Shown piece by piece: positions 7,386 to 16,191 of a DNA stretch of 64,000 nt (positions are counted from its first letter, which is position 1; each line of letters starts with the position of its first letter). The position numbers and the translations under genes were made by a program. This stretch comes from Dietzia natronolimnaea. GTDB lineage: Bacteria; Actinomycetota; Actinomycetes; Mycobacteriales; Mycobacteriaceae. The stretch lies in the NCBI RefSeq assembly GCF_039525805.1, contig NZ_BAAAHZ010000013.1; one strand, 5' to 3'. The notes under the pieces were generated by a model. It saw only the letters and a list, made by a program, of their open reading frames with translations, ran no database searches and had not been told where the DNA came from.

Positions 7386-9275
7386 ATGAGTGTGCTCGAT
7401 CAGGTGAACGGCCCCTCCGACCTCCGTGCACTCGGACCCGACGAGCTGGTCCGGCTCTGCGGCGAGATCAGGGAGTTCCTCATCAGGAAGGTCTCCGCCA
7501 CCGGCGGGCACCTCGGACCCAACCTCGGTGTGGTCGAGTTGACGATCGCCCTGCACCGGGTCTTCGACTCCCCTCGGGACCCCATCGTCTTCGACACCGG
7601 ACACCAGTCGTACGTCCACAAGATCGTCACCGGTCGGCGTGACCTGTTCGACGGGCTCCGCACCCGGGGCGGATTGTCGGGGTACCCGTGCCGCGCGGAG
7701 AGCGAACACGACGTGGTCGAGTCCTCGCACGCCACCTCGTCGCTGTCCTACGCCGACGGTCTCGCCAAGGCGTATTCCCTGCGCGGGGAGACCGACCGCA
7801 CCGTCGTGGCCGTGATCGGCGACGGCGCGATGACCGGCGGGATGGCCTGGGAGGCGCTCAACAACATCGCGGCCGGCAAGGACCGGCCCATGGTGATCGT
7901 CGTCAACGACAACGGACGATCGTATTCCCCCACGATCGGAGGCCTGGCCGAACGACTCGGGGTCCTGAGGCTACAGCCCGCCTACGAGAAGGCGATGGAC
8001 CACACCAAGCGCACCCTGGGTGCGCGCAAGGACGTCGTCGGCAAGGCCGTCTACTCGATCCTGCACGGGATCAAGACAGGCCTGAAGGACGTGGTGTCCC
8101 CGCAGGAGCTGTTCGCCGACCTGGGACTGAAGTACATGGGGCCGGTGGACGGACACAACCTGGCCGCCACCGAGGCCGCGCTGCGGCTGGCCAAGGACTT
8201 CGGCGGCCCGGTGGTGGTCCACGTGGTCACACGCAAGGGCATGGGGTACGTCCACGCGGAGAACAACGTCGCCGACCTCATGCACGCGACCGGGGTCATC
8301 GACCCCGACACCGGCCGACCGCTCTCGGAGTCGTCGGCGGTCGACTGGACGTCGGTCTTCTCCGCCGAACTGTGCGATATCGGTGCCGAACGGGACGACG
8401 TCGTGGCCATCACCGCGGCCATGGCCGGGCCGACCGGACTGACGGCGTTCGGTGAGCGTTTCCCGGACCGCATGTTCGACGTGGGCATCGCCGAGCAGCA
8501 CGCCGTGGCCTCGGCCGCCGGACTGGCGCTCGGGGGGATGCACCCGGTGGTGGCCGTGTACTCCACCTTCCTCAATCGTGCGTTCGACCAGCTGCTCATG
8601 GACGTCGCGCTCCTCGGGCAGCCGGTCACCCTGGTGCTCGACCGCTCCGGGGTGACCGGCCCCGACGGCGCCAGTCACAACGGGATGTGGGACCTGTCGT
8701 TGACGGGGATCGTCCCCGGGGTCCGGGTGGCCGCACCGCGCGACGCCGAGACCCTGCGCGCGGAGCTCCGGGAGGCCGTCGAGGTGACCGACGGGCCGAC
8801 CGTCGTGCGCTTTCCCAAGGGTTCGGTCGGTGAACCCGTCCCGGCACTGGAGACCAGTACCGACGGCGTCGACCGGGTGCACGGGTCCGGCGACGCCGAC
8901 GTCCTCGTCGTCGCCGTCGGGTCGATGGTCGCGCCGTCGCTTGCCGCGGCCCGGGAACTCGAGACCGCCGGTGTCACTGTCGACGTGGTCGATCCACGAT
9001 GGGTCTATCCGGTCCCGCACTCGGTCGTCGACTCCGCCCGGGGTCGACAGCTCGTGGTGACCGTCGAGGACAACGGGCTCCACGGTGGCGTCGGGTCGGC
9101 GGTCTCGGCGAGTCTGGAGCGCGCCGGGGTCAGGGTGGACCGACTCGCCCTGGGGATACCCCAGGAGTTCCTCGACCACGCCTCCCGCGGTGAGATCCTC
9201 GCCGACGCCGGGTTGACCGCGGAGGGGATCGCCCGCGGGATCCGCCAGCGCCTCGGCGACCGGGTCGAGAGCTGA
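7386..9275 (+). CDS. dxs: 1-deoxy-D-xylulose-5-phosphate synthase
   Basis: This 629-residue thiamine-diphosphate enzyme condenses pyruvate and glyceraldehyde 3-phosphate in the first step of the MEP isoprenoid pathway. The start is ATG MSVLDQVNGP, preceded by a purine-rich AGGGGCAG. Visible features are the N-terminal ATGGHLGPNLGVVELT, the ThDP motif beginning GDGAMTGGMAWEALNN, the transketolase-like pyrimidine-binding block (VGIAEQHAVASAAGLA) and the C-terminal domain (VTVEDNGLHGGVGS). Length and motifs are those of a complete active enzyme. It is orthologous to Rv2682c by position. Confidence 0.97.
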   Translation: MSVLDQVNGPSDLRALGPDELVRLCGEIREFLIRKVSATGGHLGPNLGVVELTIALHRVFDSPRDPIVFDTGHQSYVHKIVTGRRDLFDGLRTRGGLSGYPCRAESEHDVVESSHATSSLSYADGLAKAYSLRGETDRTVVAVIGDGAMTGGMAWEALNNIAAGKDRPMVIVVNDNGRSYSPTIGGLAERLGVLRLQPAYEKAMDHTKRTLGARKDVVGKAVYSILHGIKTGLKDVVSPQELFADLGLKYMGPVDGHNLAATEAALRLAKDFGGPVVVHVVTRKGMGYVHAENNVADLMHATGVIDPDTGRPLSESSAVDWTSVFSAELCDIGAERDDVVAITAAMAGPTGLTAFGERFPDRMFDVGIAEQHAVASAAGLALGGMHPVVAVYSTFLNRAFDQLLMDVALLGQPVTLVLDRSGVTGPDGASHNGMWDLSLTGIVPGVRVAAPRDAETLRAELREAVEVTDGPTVVRFPKGSVGEPVPALETSTDGVDRVHGSGDADVLVVAVGSMVAPSLAAARELETAGVTVDVVDPRWVYPVPHSVVDSARGRQLVVTVEDNGLHGGVGSAVSASLERAGVRVDRLALGIPQEFLDHASRGEILADAGLTAEGIARGIRQRLGDRVES

Positions 9276-9287
9276 GTCCGGACGCCC

Positions 9288-10526
9288 TCAGCTCTCCGCT
9301 CTGAACTCGTGCACGGCGCCCAGCACCGGAGCCTCCGTCAGTTCGATCTGCCAGCGGCGGGCACCCTCGGCCTGCAGGACCCGGTGCAGTAGCGCCGCGT
9401 CGTCAACGGTGTCGGTGGTGGCCGCCCGCCAGGCCCACAATCTGAGCGTCGACGCCTTGAGCAGCAGCCCCTGTTCGATTCCCACCTCCTCGGCGAGCTC
9501 ACCGAGCGCCTCGCGCGCGGAGTCCAGGAGCGCCGCCGCCCCCGGGTCGGTCCGCTTCCAACTGGTGTGCGGGGGGTGCTCCCCGCGCGGCGCCTGGCGG
9601 GAGGGGAGGTCGCCCCGCCCGAGTTCGGCGGCCCACTCCAACGCCGCCAGCCACTCGTCCGCCAGGCGTCTGCGGTGCGGGCCGTCGAACCCCTCAATCG
9701 CGAGCAGGTCGGTGCGGTTCGTCGGCGCGGTGCGTGCCGCCTCGATGATCGCCGCGTCGGTGAGCAACCTCTTGGGGGCGATGTCTCGCTCCGCGGCCAC
9801 CCGGTCACGCGCCATCCACAGCTCCCGTGCCCGGGCGAGTTGGCGGGCGTCGCGCAGGGAGGTCAGGCGGGCCAGCCTGCGCCAGGGATCCGGGGCGGGG
9901 GCGGGCGGATCCGAGTCGACGAGGTGTCGGCACTCGGCCTCGAACCAGTCGCGGCGGCCGAGTTCGTCGAGCCGGGGGAGTACCGCGTCCGCCAGTTCGT
10001 GGAGGAAGAGGACGTCGTAGGCGGCGTAGTCGAGCCAGGATGCGGGCAACGGGCGTCGCGACCAGTCCGCCGCCGAGTGGGCCTTGGCCAGCCCGATGCC
10101 CAGGTGCTCCGAGATCATCGCCCCGAGGTTCACCCGTTCCATGCCGAGGAACCGCCCGGCCAGTTCGGTGTCGATGACGGACGTCGGCCTGATCCCGAGC
10201 TCGCGGAGTGACGGGAGGTCCTGGCTCGCGGCATGCAGGAGCAGGGGGCGCCCGGAGAGGACGCCCGCGAGCGGCCCGACCGTCTGGCCCGGCGTCTCGG
10301 GGTCCACCAGCAGTGCGCGCCCGCCGGCGGGACGTAGTTGCAGGAGGAAGGCGCGCTCGGAGTAGCGGATCCCGGACGCGCGCTCGACGTCCACCGCGAC
10401 CGGTCCGGCCGAGGACTCCACGACGGAGGCGACCGACCCGATGCCGGAGGCGTCGTCCACGAACTCGTACTCCGCCGGGGGCGGCGGCGCCCCCGGCGGG
10501 GTCTCTCCGCGTCGTCGGCCGCTCAC
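9288..10526 (-). CDS. ribonuclease D-like 3'-5' exonuclease with HRDC domain
   Basis: This 412-residue protein corresponds to Rv2681. The N-terminal DEDD exonuclease domain shows VAVDVERASG (D46, E48), HAASQDLPSL, IDTELAGRFLG and DYAAYDVLFLHEL, which supplies the Tyr/Asp of the DEDDy class. An HRDC-type helical domain follows at about residues 215-290 (ARELWMARDRVAAERD). The chosen GTG start overlaps the DUF3000 stop as GTGA. RNase D enzymes trim tRNA and small RNA 3' ends. It is co-transcribed with the DUF3000 gene and converges on dxs. Confidence 0.88.
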   Translation of the reverse strand: MSGRRRGETPPGAPPPPAEYEFVDDASGIGSVASVVESSAGPVAVDVERASGIRYSERAFLLQLRPAGGRALLVDPETPGQTVGPLAGVLSGRPLLLHAASQDLPSLRELGIRPTSVIDTELAGRFLGMERVNLGAMISEHLGIGLAKAHSAADWSRRPLPASWLDYAAYDVLFLHELADAVLPRLDELGRRDWFEAECRHLVDSDPPAPAPDPWRRLARLTSLRDARQLARARELWMARDRVAAERDIAPKRLLTDAAIIEAARTAPTNRTDLLAIEGFDGPHRRRLADEWLAALEWAAELGRGDLPSRQAPRGEHPPHTSWKRTDPGAAALLDSAREALGELAEEVGIEQGLLLKASTLRLWAWRAATTDTVDDAALLHRVLQAEGARRWQIELTEAPVLGAVHEFRAES

Positions 10527-11110
10527 GCCCGACGATGCAGGGAGGTCACGCCGACCGGCGGGAGTCCGGCGGCCAGGGAGAGCGTCTTGCAGAAGGCGGA
10601 GGCGTGACCGGTCAGGTTCGACTCGAGGGCGGTCCACGACGCGCGCAACTCGAGCTGGTGGGCCTGGGGCGGTCCGGAGATGTCGCCGTAGCGGACCGAC
10701 GCGGTGCTGGTGACGGTTCCGCCCAGCGACGTGTACGGTCCGGCGTCCTCGTCGAGCGCCTCGGTGAGCCAACTCCAGGCGACCTGGGGCAGCAGGGGAT
10801 CGCCCGCGAGTGAGGCCTCCATGTCGGCCTGGATGTAGGCGACCAGCCGCAGCGTGCCGTTCCACGCGTCGTCCCCGGAGGGGTCGTGGAGGAGGATCAG
10901 CCGACCGAACGCGTCCCCGTCGGAGAACTCGGGCACATCGTCCCCGGTCGGCGGGATGATCTCCACCCCGAGCGCGTGACTGTACGGCGCCAGTCTCTGC
11001 GGCGGACGGATCGGGCCGACGGAGATCTCAGGGCGGACCTCGAGCCGGGACAGCGACTCGACCGCCTCCCGGAAGACCTCGGGCTCGCCGTCATTGACCG
11101 ATGTGCTCAC
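10523..11110 (-). CDS. DUF3000 family protein
   Basis: This 195-residue protein starts at GTG (VSTSVNDGEP) and matches the DUF3000 family, whose members sit beside the RNase D-like gene in mycobacteria (Rv2680). It has acidic N- and C-terminal halves, no membrane segment and no catalytic motif that I recognise (HDPSGDDAWNGTLRLVA, WSWLTEALDE). Coupling to the RNase by a 4-base overlap suggests related function, but none is established. It is divergent from hemE across 106 bases. Confidence 0.8.
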   Translation of the reverse strand: MSTSVNDGEPEVFREAVESLSRLEVRPEISVGPIRPPQRLAPYSHALGVEIIPPTGDDVPEFSDGDAFGRLILLHDPSGDDAWNGTLRLVAYIQADMEASLAGDPLLPQVAWSWLTEALDEDAGPYTSLGGTVTSTASVRYGDISGPPQAHQLELRASWTALESNLTGHASAFCKTLSLAAGLPPVGVTSLHRRA

Positions 11111-11216
11111 GGGTCGTCACGCTAGCCACCACCCGGCGGCGTCCCGAGGAGGCGCGCCGTCGCCCAGCGGGGTGGGGTGGAGGGCCCCTGTGGCGCACTC
11201 GTGGGACCATGGGGGG

Positions 11217-12332
11217 GTGCTGAACTCCGATGTGCCCTCGAATCCCAGGTCCGTTGACACCCAGGGCGCCGGCCGCGCCACCGCGCGCCGGGCCGGGACC
11301 GGCCCCTACCTCGACGAAGTCGGGGGCACCGGTGCCGCTCACACGCCGGTGTGGTTCATGCGTCAGGCGGGTCGCTCGCTTCCCGAGTATCGCGAACTCC
11401 GGGCCGGGAGCACCATGCTCGAGGCCTGTTTCGACCCCGAGATGACCTGCGAGGTCACCCTGCAGCCGGTCCGCCGTCACGGGGTGGACGCCGCGATCTT
11501 CTTCTCCGACATCGTCATCCCGCTGGCGGCGGCGGGTGTGGACATCGACATCGTGCCGGGCACCGGGCCCTTGGTGGCATCGCCGATCCGCGACGAGGCC
11601 GGGGTCGCCGCGCTTCCCGATCTCACCCCGGACCGGCTCGAGAAGATCGGCGAGGCGGTCCGCATGGTGGTGGCGGAGCTCGACCCGGAGGTCGCGCTCA
11701 TCGGCTTCGCCGGCGCCCCCTTCACCCTCGCCTCCTACCTCATCGAGGGCGGACCGAGCCGTAACCATGAGCACACGAAGTCCCTGATGTACTCCCGCCC
11801 CGACGTCTGGCATGCACTGATGTCCAAGTTGGCGGACCTGACCACGGTGTTCCTGCGCGCGCAGATCGATGCGGGCGTGGACGCCGTCCAGCTGTTCGAC
11901 TCGTGGGCCGGGGCGCTGAGCCTGCGGGACTACCGGTCGATGGTGCTCCCGCACTCCACCTTGATCTTCGCCGACGAGGTGATCTCCACGGTTCCCCGCA
12001 CCCACTTCGGCGTGGGCACCGGAGAACTGCTCGGGGCGATGGGCGAGGCCGGTCCAGAGGTCGTCGGTGTGGACTGGCGCATCCCGCTCGACGACGCCGC
12101 GGTGCGGGCTCCGGGCAAGGTGCTCCAGGGCAACCTCGACCCCGCCATGCTCTTCGCCGACCGTCAGGCGCTGGACTCCGAGGTCCGCAGGATCCTCGAC
12201 GAGGGGGCGCGGGCACGTGAGCTGGGCGCCCGCGGGCACGTGTTCAACCTCGGGCACGGCGTCCTGCCCGCCACCGACCCGGGTGCCGTGACCCACGTGG
12301 TCGAGCTGGTCCACGAGCTGACCGGGACGTAG
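11217..12332 (+). CDS. hemE: uroporphyrinogen decarboxylase
   Basis: This 371-residue enzyme removes four carboxyl groups from uroporphyrinogen III to give coproporphyrinogen III. Hallmarks are the N-terminal signature WFMRQAGRSLPEY, FFSDIVIPL with the catalytic Asp, GFAGAPFTLASYLIEGG and LFDSWAG. GTG 11217 after a G-rich run is chosen; GTG 11232 would shorten it by five residues, and the longer open frame upstream would overlap the divergent gene. It heads a tight hemE-hemY-hemQ operon with 2- and 3-base gaps. Confidence 0.95.
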   Translation: MLNSDVPSNPRSVDTQGAGRATARRAGTGPYLDEVGGTGAAHTPVWFMRQAGRSLPEYRELRAGSTMLEACFDPEMTCEVTLQPVRRHGVDAAIFFSDIVIPLAAAGVDIDIVPGTGPLVASPIRDEAGVAALPDLTPDRLEKIGEAVRMVVAELDPEVALIGFAGAPFTLASYLIEGGPSRNHEHTKSLMYSRPDVWHALMSKLADLTTVFLRAQIDAGVDAVQLFDSWAGALSLRDYRSMVLPHSTLIFADEVISTVPRTHFGVGTGELLGAMGEAGPEVVGVDWRIPLDDAAVRAPGKVLQGNLDPAMLFADRQALDSEVRRILDEGARARELGARGHVFNLGHGVLPATDPGAVTHVVELVHELTGT

Positions 12333-12334
12333 GG

Positions 12335-13717
12335 ATGCCCCCTCGTGTCGCGGTGGTCGGTGGCGGTCTCAGCGGACTCACCGCCGCCTATCAGCTCTCC
12401 CTCGACCTGCCCGGCGCACGGATCACGGTCCTCGAGGCGTCGGACTCCCTCGGTGGGGCGTTGCACACCGTCGACTTCCCGTCCGGCCCCATGGAGCTGG
12501 GGGCCGAGGCATTCATCGGTCGCCGACCGGAGGCCTCCGAGCTCGTCGCCGAGCTGGGGCTGACCGACACCCTGCGGCACCCCGGACCGCTCGGCCCGGC
12601 GATCCTCACCGACGGTCGACTGGTCCCGATGCCGGTCGGCACCCTCATGGGGCTGCCGTCCGACGTGGCCGGCCTGTCCGGTGTGCTGAGCCCCGGTGAG
12701 TCGGCCGTCGCCGCCCGTGAGAAGGACACGCCGCTGGAGTGGGAACCCGGCGGGGACGTCTCGCTGGGCCGGCTCGTGGCCGACCGGTTCGGCGACGCGG
12801 TGGTCTCGCGGCTCGTCGATCCCATGCTCGGCGGGGTGTACGCCGCCCCCAGCTCGGGACTCGGCCTGCGGCAGGTCATCCCCGGTCTCGCCGAGGCGCT
12901 GGACCGCGGCGCACCGACGCTGACCGCCGCGATCGGTGATCTCGTGGGCAACCGGGTGCCGGGGCCCGTCTTCGCCACCCTCGACGGCGGGTACCGGAGG
13001 CTCGTGTCTGCGCTCGCCGAGGCCTCGGGTGCCACGGTCCGCTCTCACGCCACCTGCACCGCGATCCATCGCGAGCCCTCCGGGTACACCCTGACGGTCA
13101 CCGGCGCGCGCGGATCGTGGGTGGAGGACGCCGACCTCGTCGTCGTCGCCGTCCCCGTCCCCCACGCCACGCCGCTCCTGGCCGCCGCCGGTGGCGTCGA
13201 CGGCGCTGTGTCCGGCCTGTCCGGGATCCGGACCGCCTCGTCCGCTGTGGTGGCGATGGAGGTGGACCGGGGGCTCGACCTGCCCGAGCTCTCCGGGGTG
13301 TTGGTGGCCACCGACGAGCCGGTCCCGTTCAAGGCGATGACCTTCACCAGTCGCAAGTGGCCTCACCTCGACACCCGACCGGGTCACCTGGTGCGGGTGT
13401 CGTTCGGTCGGCTCGACGACGACGACGTGCTCACCGCGGACGACATCGCACTGGCCCGGATGGCCGAATCCGCCCTGGCCGGGGTGTGCGGATCCGCACC
13501 GACGATCCTGTACTCGCGTGTGCGCCGCTGGGAGGACGCGCTCGCCGAGATCGGTCCGGGGCACGCCGACCGGATCGCGGGCGTGCGGGCCGAACTGGCG
13601 GAGCGGTTGCCCGGGGTCGAGGTGGTCGGAGGTGCGACCGAGGGGGTCGGCGTGCCCGCGTGCATCGGCTCGGCACGGGCCGCGGCCCGCCGGTTGGCCG
13701 CCGGGTGGCAGGATTGA
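12335..13717 (+). CDS. hemY: coproporphyrinogen III oxidase (HemY/CgoX, protoporphyrinogen oxidase family)
   Basis: This 460-residue FAD enzyme opens with the dinucleotide-binding motif VAVVGGGLSGLTAAYQL. It continues with substrate-domain blocks such as LGAEAFIGRRPEASELV and GGVYAAPSSGLGLRQV, and ends with a C-terminal FAD-contact region (EVVGGATEGVGVPACIGSA). Because hemQ follows 3 bases later, the biochemical role is most likely oxidation of coproporphyrinogen III to coproporphyrin III rather than protoporphyrinogen oxidation. It starts two bases after the hemE stop. Confidence 0.94.
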   Translation: MPPRVAVVGGGLSGLTAAYQLSLDLPGARITVLEASDSLGGALHTVDFPSGPMELGAEAFIGRRPEASELVAELGLTDTLRHPGPLGPAILTDGRLVPMPVGTLMGLPSDVAGLSGVLSPGESAVAAREKDTPLEWEPGGDVSLGRLVADRFGDAVVSRLVDPMLGGVYAAPSSGLGLRQVIPGLAEALDRGAPTLTAAIGDLVGNRVPGPVFATLDGGYRRLVSALAEASGATVRSHATCTAIHREPSGYTLTVTGARGSWVEDADLVVVAVPVPHATPLLAAAGGVDGAVSGLSGIRTASSAVVAMEVDRGLDLPELSGVLVATDEPVPFKAMTFTSRKWPHLDTRPGHLVRVSFGRLDDDDVLTADDIALARMAESALAGVCGSAPTILYSRVRRWEDALAEIGPGHADRIAGVRAELAERLPGVEVVGGATEGVGVPACIGSARAAARRLAAGWQD

Positions 13718-13720
13718 GCC

Positions 13721-14416
13721 ATGGCACGCCTTGACTACAAGAAGCTCAACTCGACGCTCCGCTACCTGATGTTCTCGGTCTTCACCGTGACGCCCGGGGA
13801 ACTGGGGGAGGACCGGGCCGCGGTCACCGCGGACCTCGAGCGGTTCCTCGCCCGATTCGAGGGCACCGACGTGGTGGTCCGCGGACTGTACGACGTCTCG
13901 GGGCTCCGCGCCGAGGCCGACTTCATGATCTGGACCCACGCCGAGCACATCGAGGAACTCCAGAGGTTCTACAACGAGTTCCGGCGCACCACCATCCTGG
14001 GCCGGGCCAGCACGGCCCACTGGTCCAACACGGCTCTGCACCGGCCCGCGGAGTTCAACAAGAGCCACATCCCGGCGTTCCTCGCCGAGGAGGAGCCGGG
14101 CGCGTACATCTCGGTGTACCCCTTCGTCCGGTCCTACGAGTGGTACCTGCTCCCCGACGAGGAGCGTCGCCAGATCCTCGCCGAGCACGGGCGCGCCGCC
14201 CGCGAGTACCCGGACGTCCGGGCCAACACCGTGCCGTCGTTCTCGTTGGGCGACTACGAATGGCTCCTGGCCTTCGAGGCCCCGGAGCTGGACCGGATCG
14301 TGGACCTGATGCGCGTCATGCGCAGCACCGAGGCGCGGCGTCACGTCCGCGAGGAGGTCCCGTTCTTCACCGGGCCCCGGGTCAGCGCCGAGCAGCTGGC
14401 CACCACGATGCCCTGA
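13721..14416 (+). CDS. hemQ: coproheme decarboxylase HemQ/ChdC
   Basis: This 231-residue protein is of the chlorite-dismutase fold, actinobacterial type (MARLDYKKLNSTLRYLM). It converts coproheme to haem b using peroxide. By alignment with the Corynebacterium diphtheriae enzyme, which uses H118, Y135 and H158, the equivalents here are H116 (KSHIPAF), Y133 (SVYPFV) and H156 (AEHGRA), all present. It is the last gene of the hemE-hemY-hemQ operon, and a strong hairpin follows. Orthologue of Rv2676c. Confidence 0.95.
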   Translation: MARLDYKKLNSTLRYLMFSVFTVTPGELGEDRAAVTADLERFLARFEGTDVVVRGLYDVSGLRAEADFMIWTHAEHIEELQRFYNEFRRTTILGRASTAHWSNTALHRPAEFNKSHIPAFLAEEEPGAYISVYPFVRSYEWYLLPDEERRQILAEHGRAAREYPDVRANTVPSFSLGDYEWLLAFEAPELDRIVDLMRVMRSTEARRHVREEVPFFTGPRVSAEQLATTMP

Positions 14417-14446
14417 GGCGGTCGCTCACCCCGCTGATCGAGTCAC

Positions 14447-14482
14447 GGGGCCGGCAGGGACGACCACGTCCCCGCCGGCCCC
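14447..14482. terminator. hairpin between convergent hemQ and msrB
   Basis: GGGGCCGGC-A-GGGA pairs with TCCC-C-GCCGGCCCC around an 8-base loop, giving about 13 pairs with one internal mismatch. TCTTGT follows on the + strand. It can serve both convergent operons. Confidence 0.75.
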
Positions 14483-14495
14483 TCTTGTCGTGCGC

Positions 14496-14936
14496 TCAGT
14501 CCTCGACGGGCTCGAGGGTCATGCTCAGCGAGTTGATGCAGTACCGCAGGTCCGTGGGGGTGGGGTAGCCCTCGCCGGAGAACACGTGACCGAGATGTCC
14601 GTGGCAGTTCGCACACACCACCTCGGTGCGGGTCATCCCGAGGGAGGTGTCGGTCCGCTCGATGACGGCCCCACCGGCCAGAGGCGTGAAGAACGAGGGC
14701 CAGCCGCAGTGGGAGTCGAACTTGGCGTCACTGCGGAACAGCTCGGCCCCGCAGCCGCGGCAGCGGTAGACCCCTTCGGTCTTGGTGTCGGTGTACTCCC
14801 CGGTGTACGGCCGCTCGGTGCCGGCCCGGCGCAGGACCTGGTACTCCTCGGGGGTCAGTCTGCGGCGCCATTCCGCATCGTCGAGGGTGAAGTCCGGTTG
14901 TGGAGTGCTGGAGGGGGTGTCGGTGCGCTCACTCAT
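14496..14936 (-). CDS. msrB: peptide-methionine (R)-S-oxide reductase MsrB
   Basis: This 146-residue cytosolic repair enzyme reduces methionine-R-sulfoxide in proteins. The four structural zinc cysteines are C59/C62 (CRGC) and C108/C111 (CANC). The catalytic cysteine is C133 in RYCINSLSM. GWPSFF and GHLGHVF are further family blocks. It begins at ATG MSERTDTPSS after an upstream stop in the same frame. It lies downstream of the glycosyltransferase gene with 9 bases between them, so they may share a transcript. Orthologue of Rv2674. Confidence 0.96.
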   Translation of the reverse strand: MSERTDTPSSTPQPDFTLDDAEWRRRLTPEEYQVLRRAGTERPYTGEYTDTKTEGVYRCRGCGAELFRSDAKFDSHCGWPSFFTPLAGGAVIERTDTSLGMTRTEVVCANCHGHLGHVFSGEGYPTPTDLRYCINSLSMTLEPVED

Positions 14937-14945
14937 GTCCGCAGG

Positions 14946-16178
14946 CTACGCCGCCGCGGCGGCCGGTGCGATCCGCTCGTGTCGCCGCGGGTCCGTGCGC
15001 CGCCACAGCAGGATCACCAACACCGTGCACAGCAGCAACAGCCATCCGAGCGTGGGATGGGCGAACTCCAGCAGTCGCCCGTAGTACGGCCACCGGGCCG
15101 ACTCCCAGAAGTCCAGGGTGAAGAACCCGTACGCCGCCAGCCAGGCGGGCCAGTTGCGCACGAAGGACTTGTCCAGGACCACGGTGAGCATGATCGGGAT
15201 CAGCATCATCGAGTAGTACATCTGCCCCAGGCTGGAGACCAGGAACACACCGGCCAGGATGACACCGGAGGTGGTGGCCAACCACAGCACCTCGTGGTTG
15301 TGCCGGTAGTCCAGCAGGAGCCACACGGCCACCAGGGTGGCCACCACGATGAGGATCCGGGCCACCAGGATGAGTGGTTCGGGGACACCGTAGTACAGGC
15401 CGAGGCCGGCGATGGAGCTGTTGTAGTAGTCGCGGACCTCGCTCATGTACGGCGCGGTCACCTCGAGGTACCGCGCGGCGTCCACGGTGAGCGCCCAGCC
15501 CGCGGCCATGGCGGCGGCGGGGATCGCCAGGGCGGCGACGAAGGGCTGCCACTGACGGCGGATGAGGGGGAGGACCAGTAGTGGCGCGAGCATCGGTTTG
15601 ATGGCCAGGGACAGGCCCATGGCCACACCGGCCCACCACAGTCTCCGGCGGTGGAGGAGGTACAGGAACGCCACCTGGCACAGGAAGATCACGCCGTTGA
15701 CGTTGGTGAAGACCAGGGTGTTGGTGACCGCCTCGGTGCAGAAGGCCCCCAGGAGGATCGCCGGGGCCGCGAACGACCGTACGTCGAGGTCGAACAACCT
15801 CATGAGGAGCCACAGCGCGCCGATGATCGCCGCGGTGTTGACGAGGATGAACAACCACCGCGCGACGGTGTAGTTGTCGATCACGCCGAAGGGGGCCAGC
15901 AGGAAGGTGCCGCTCGGGGCGTAGAGGTAGTGCGGCTGGACCGTGAGCAGGTTCTCGCTGTACACGGGTTCGCCGGCGAGGAAGCGTCTGGTCGCCGCGT
16001 AGACGGTCCCGAAGTCGTTGGTGATCGATCCGTTGACGGCCTTGATCAGGACGCGATGGATCACGGTCATGATCGCCAGCGGCCACAGGATGTGGTTCAG
16101 CAGGCGGGGCACGGAGTCAGTGCTTCGGGTCGGCAACGGCACGGTGTGCAGGCTACCGGCCCGGGTCGCGTCCCCCAC
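14946..16178 (-). CDS. polyprenyl-phosphate-dependent GT-C glycosyltransferase, AftC-like (DUF2029/GT87)
   Basis: This is a membrane protein of about 410 residues with roughly ten hydrophobic segments and a short loop after the first one carrying NDFGTVYAATRRFLAGEPVY, typical of the GT87 family. Position next to msrB matches Rv2673 (AftC), the arabinofuranosyltransferase that branches arabinogalactan and lipoarabinomannan using decaprenyl-phosphoarabinose. I infer that role from synteny; mannosyltransferase activity is an alternative for GT87 proteins. GTG 16178 is chosen with GGGG 8 bases upstream; another GTG about 35 bases later is possible. The C terminus is Ala-rich. Confidence 0.78.
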   Translation of the reverse strand: MGDATRAGSLHTVPLPTRSTDSVPRLLNHILWPLAIMTVIHRVLIKAVNGSITNDFGTVYAATRRFLAGEPVYSENLLTVQPHYLYAPSGTFLLAPFGVIDNYTVARWLFILVNTAAIIGALWLLMRLFDLDVRSFAAPAILLGAFCTEAVTNTLVFTNVNGVIFLCQVAFLYLLHRRRLWWAGVAMGLSLAIKPMLAPLLVLPLIRRQWQPFVAALAIPAAAMAAGWALTVDAARYLEVTAPYMSEVRDYYNSSIAGLGLYYGVPEPLILVARILIVVATLVAVWLLLDYRHNHEVLWLATTSGVILAGVFLVSSLGQMYYSMMLIPIMLTVVLDKSFVRNWPAWLAAYGFFTLDFWESARWPYYGRLLEFAHPTLGWLLLLCTVLVILLWRRTDPRRHERIAPAAAAA

Positions 16179-16191
16179 GCAGGCGCCCCGG

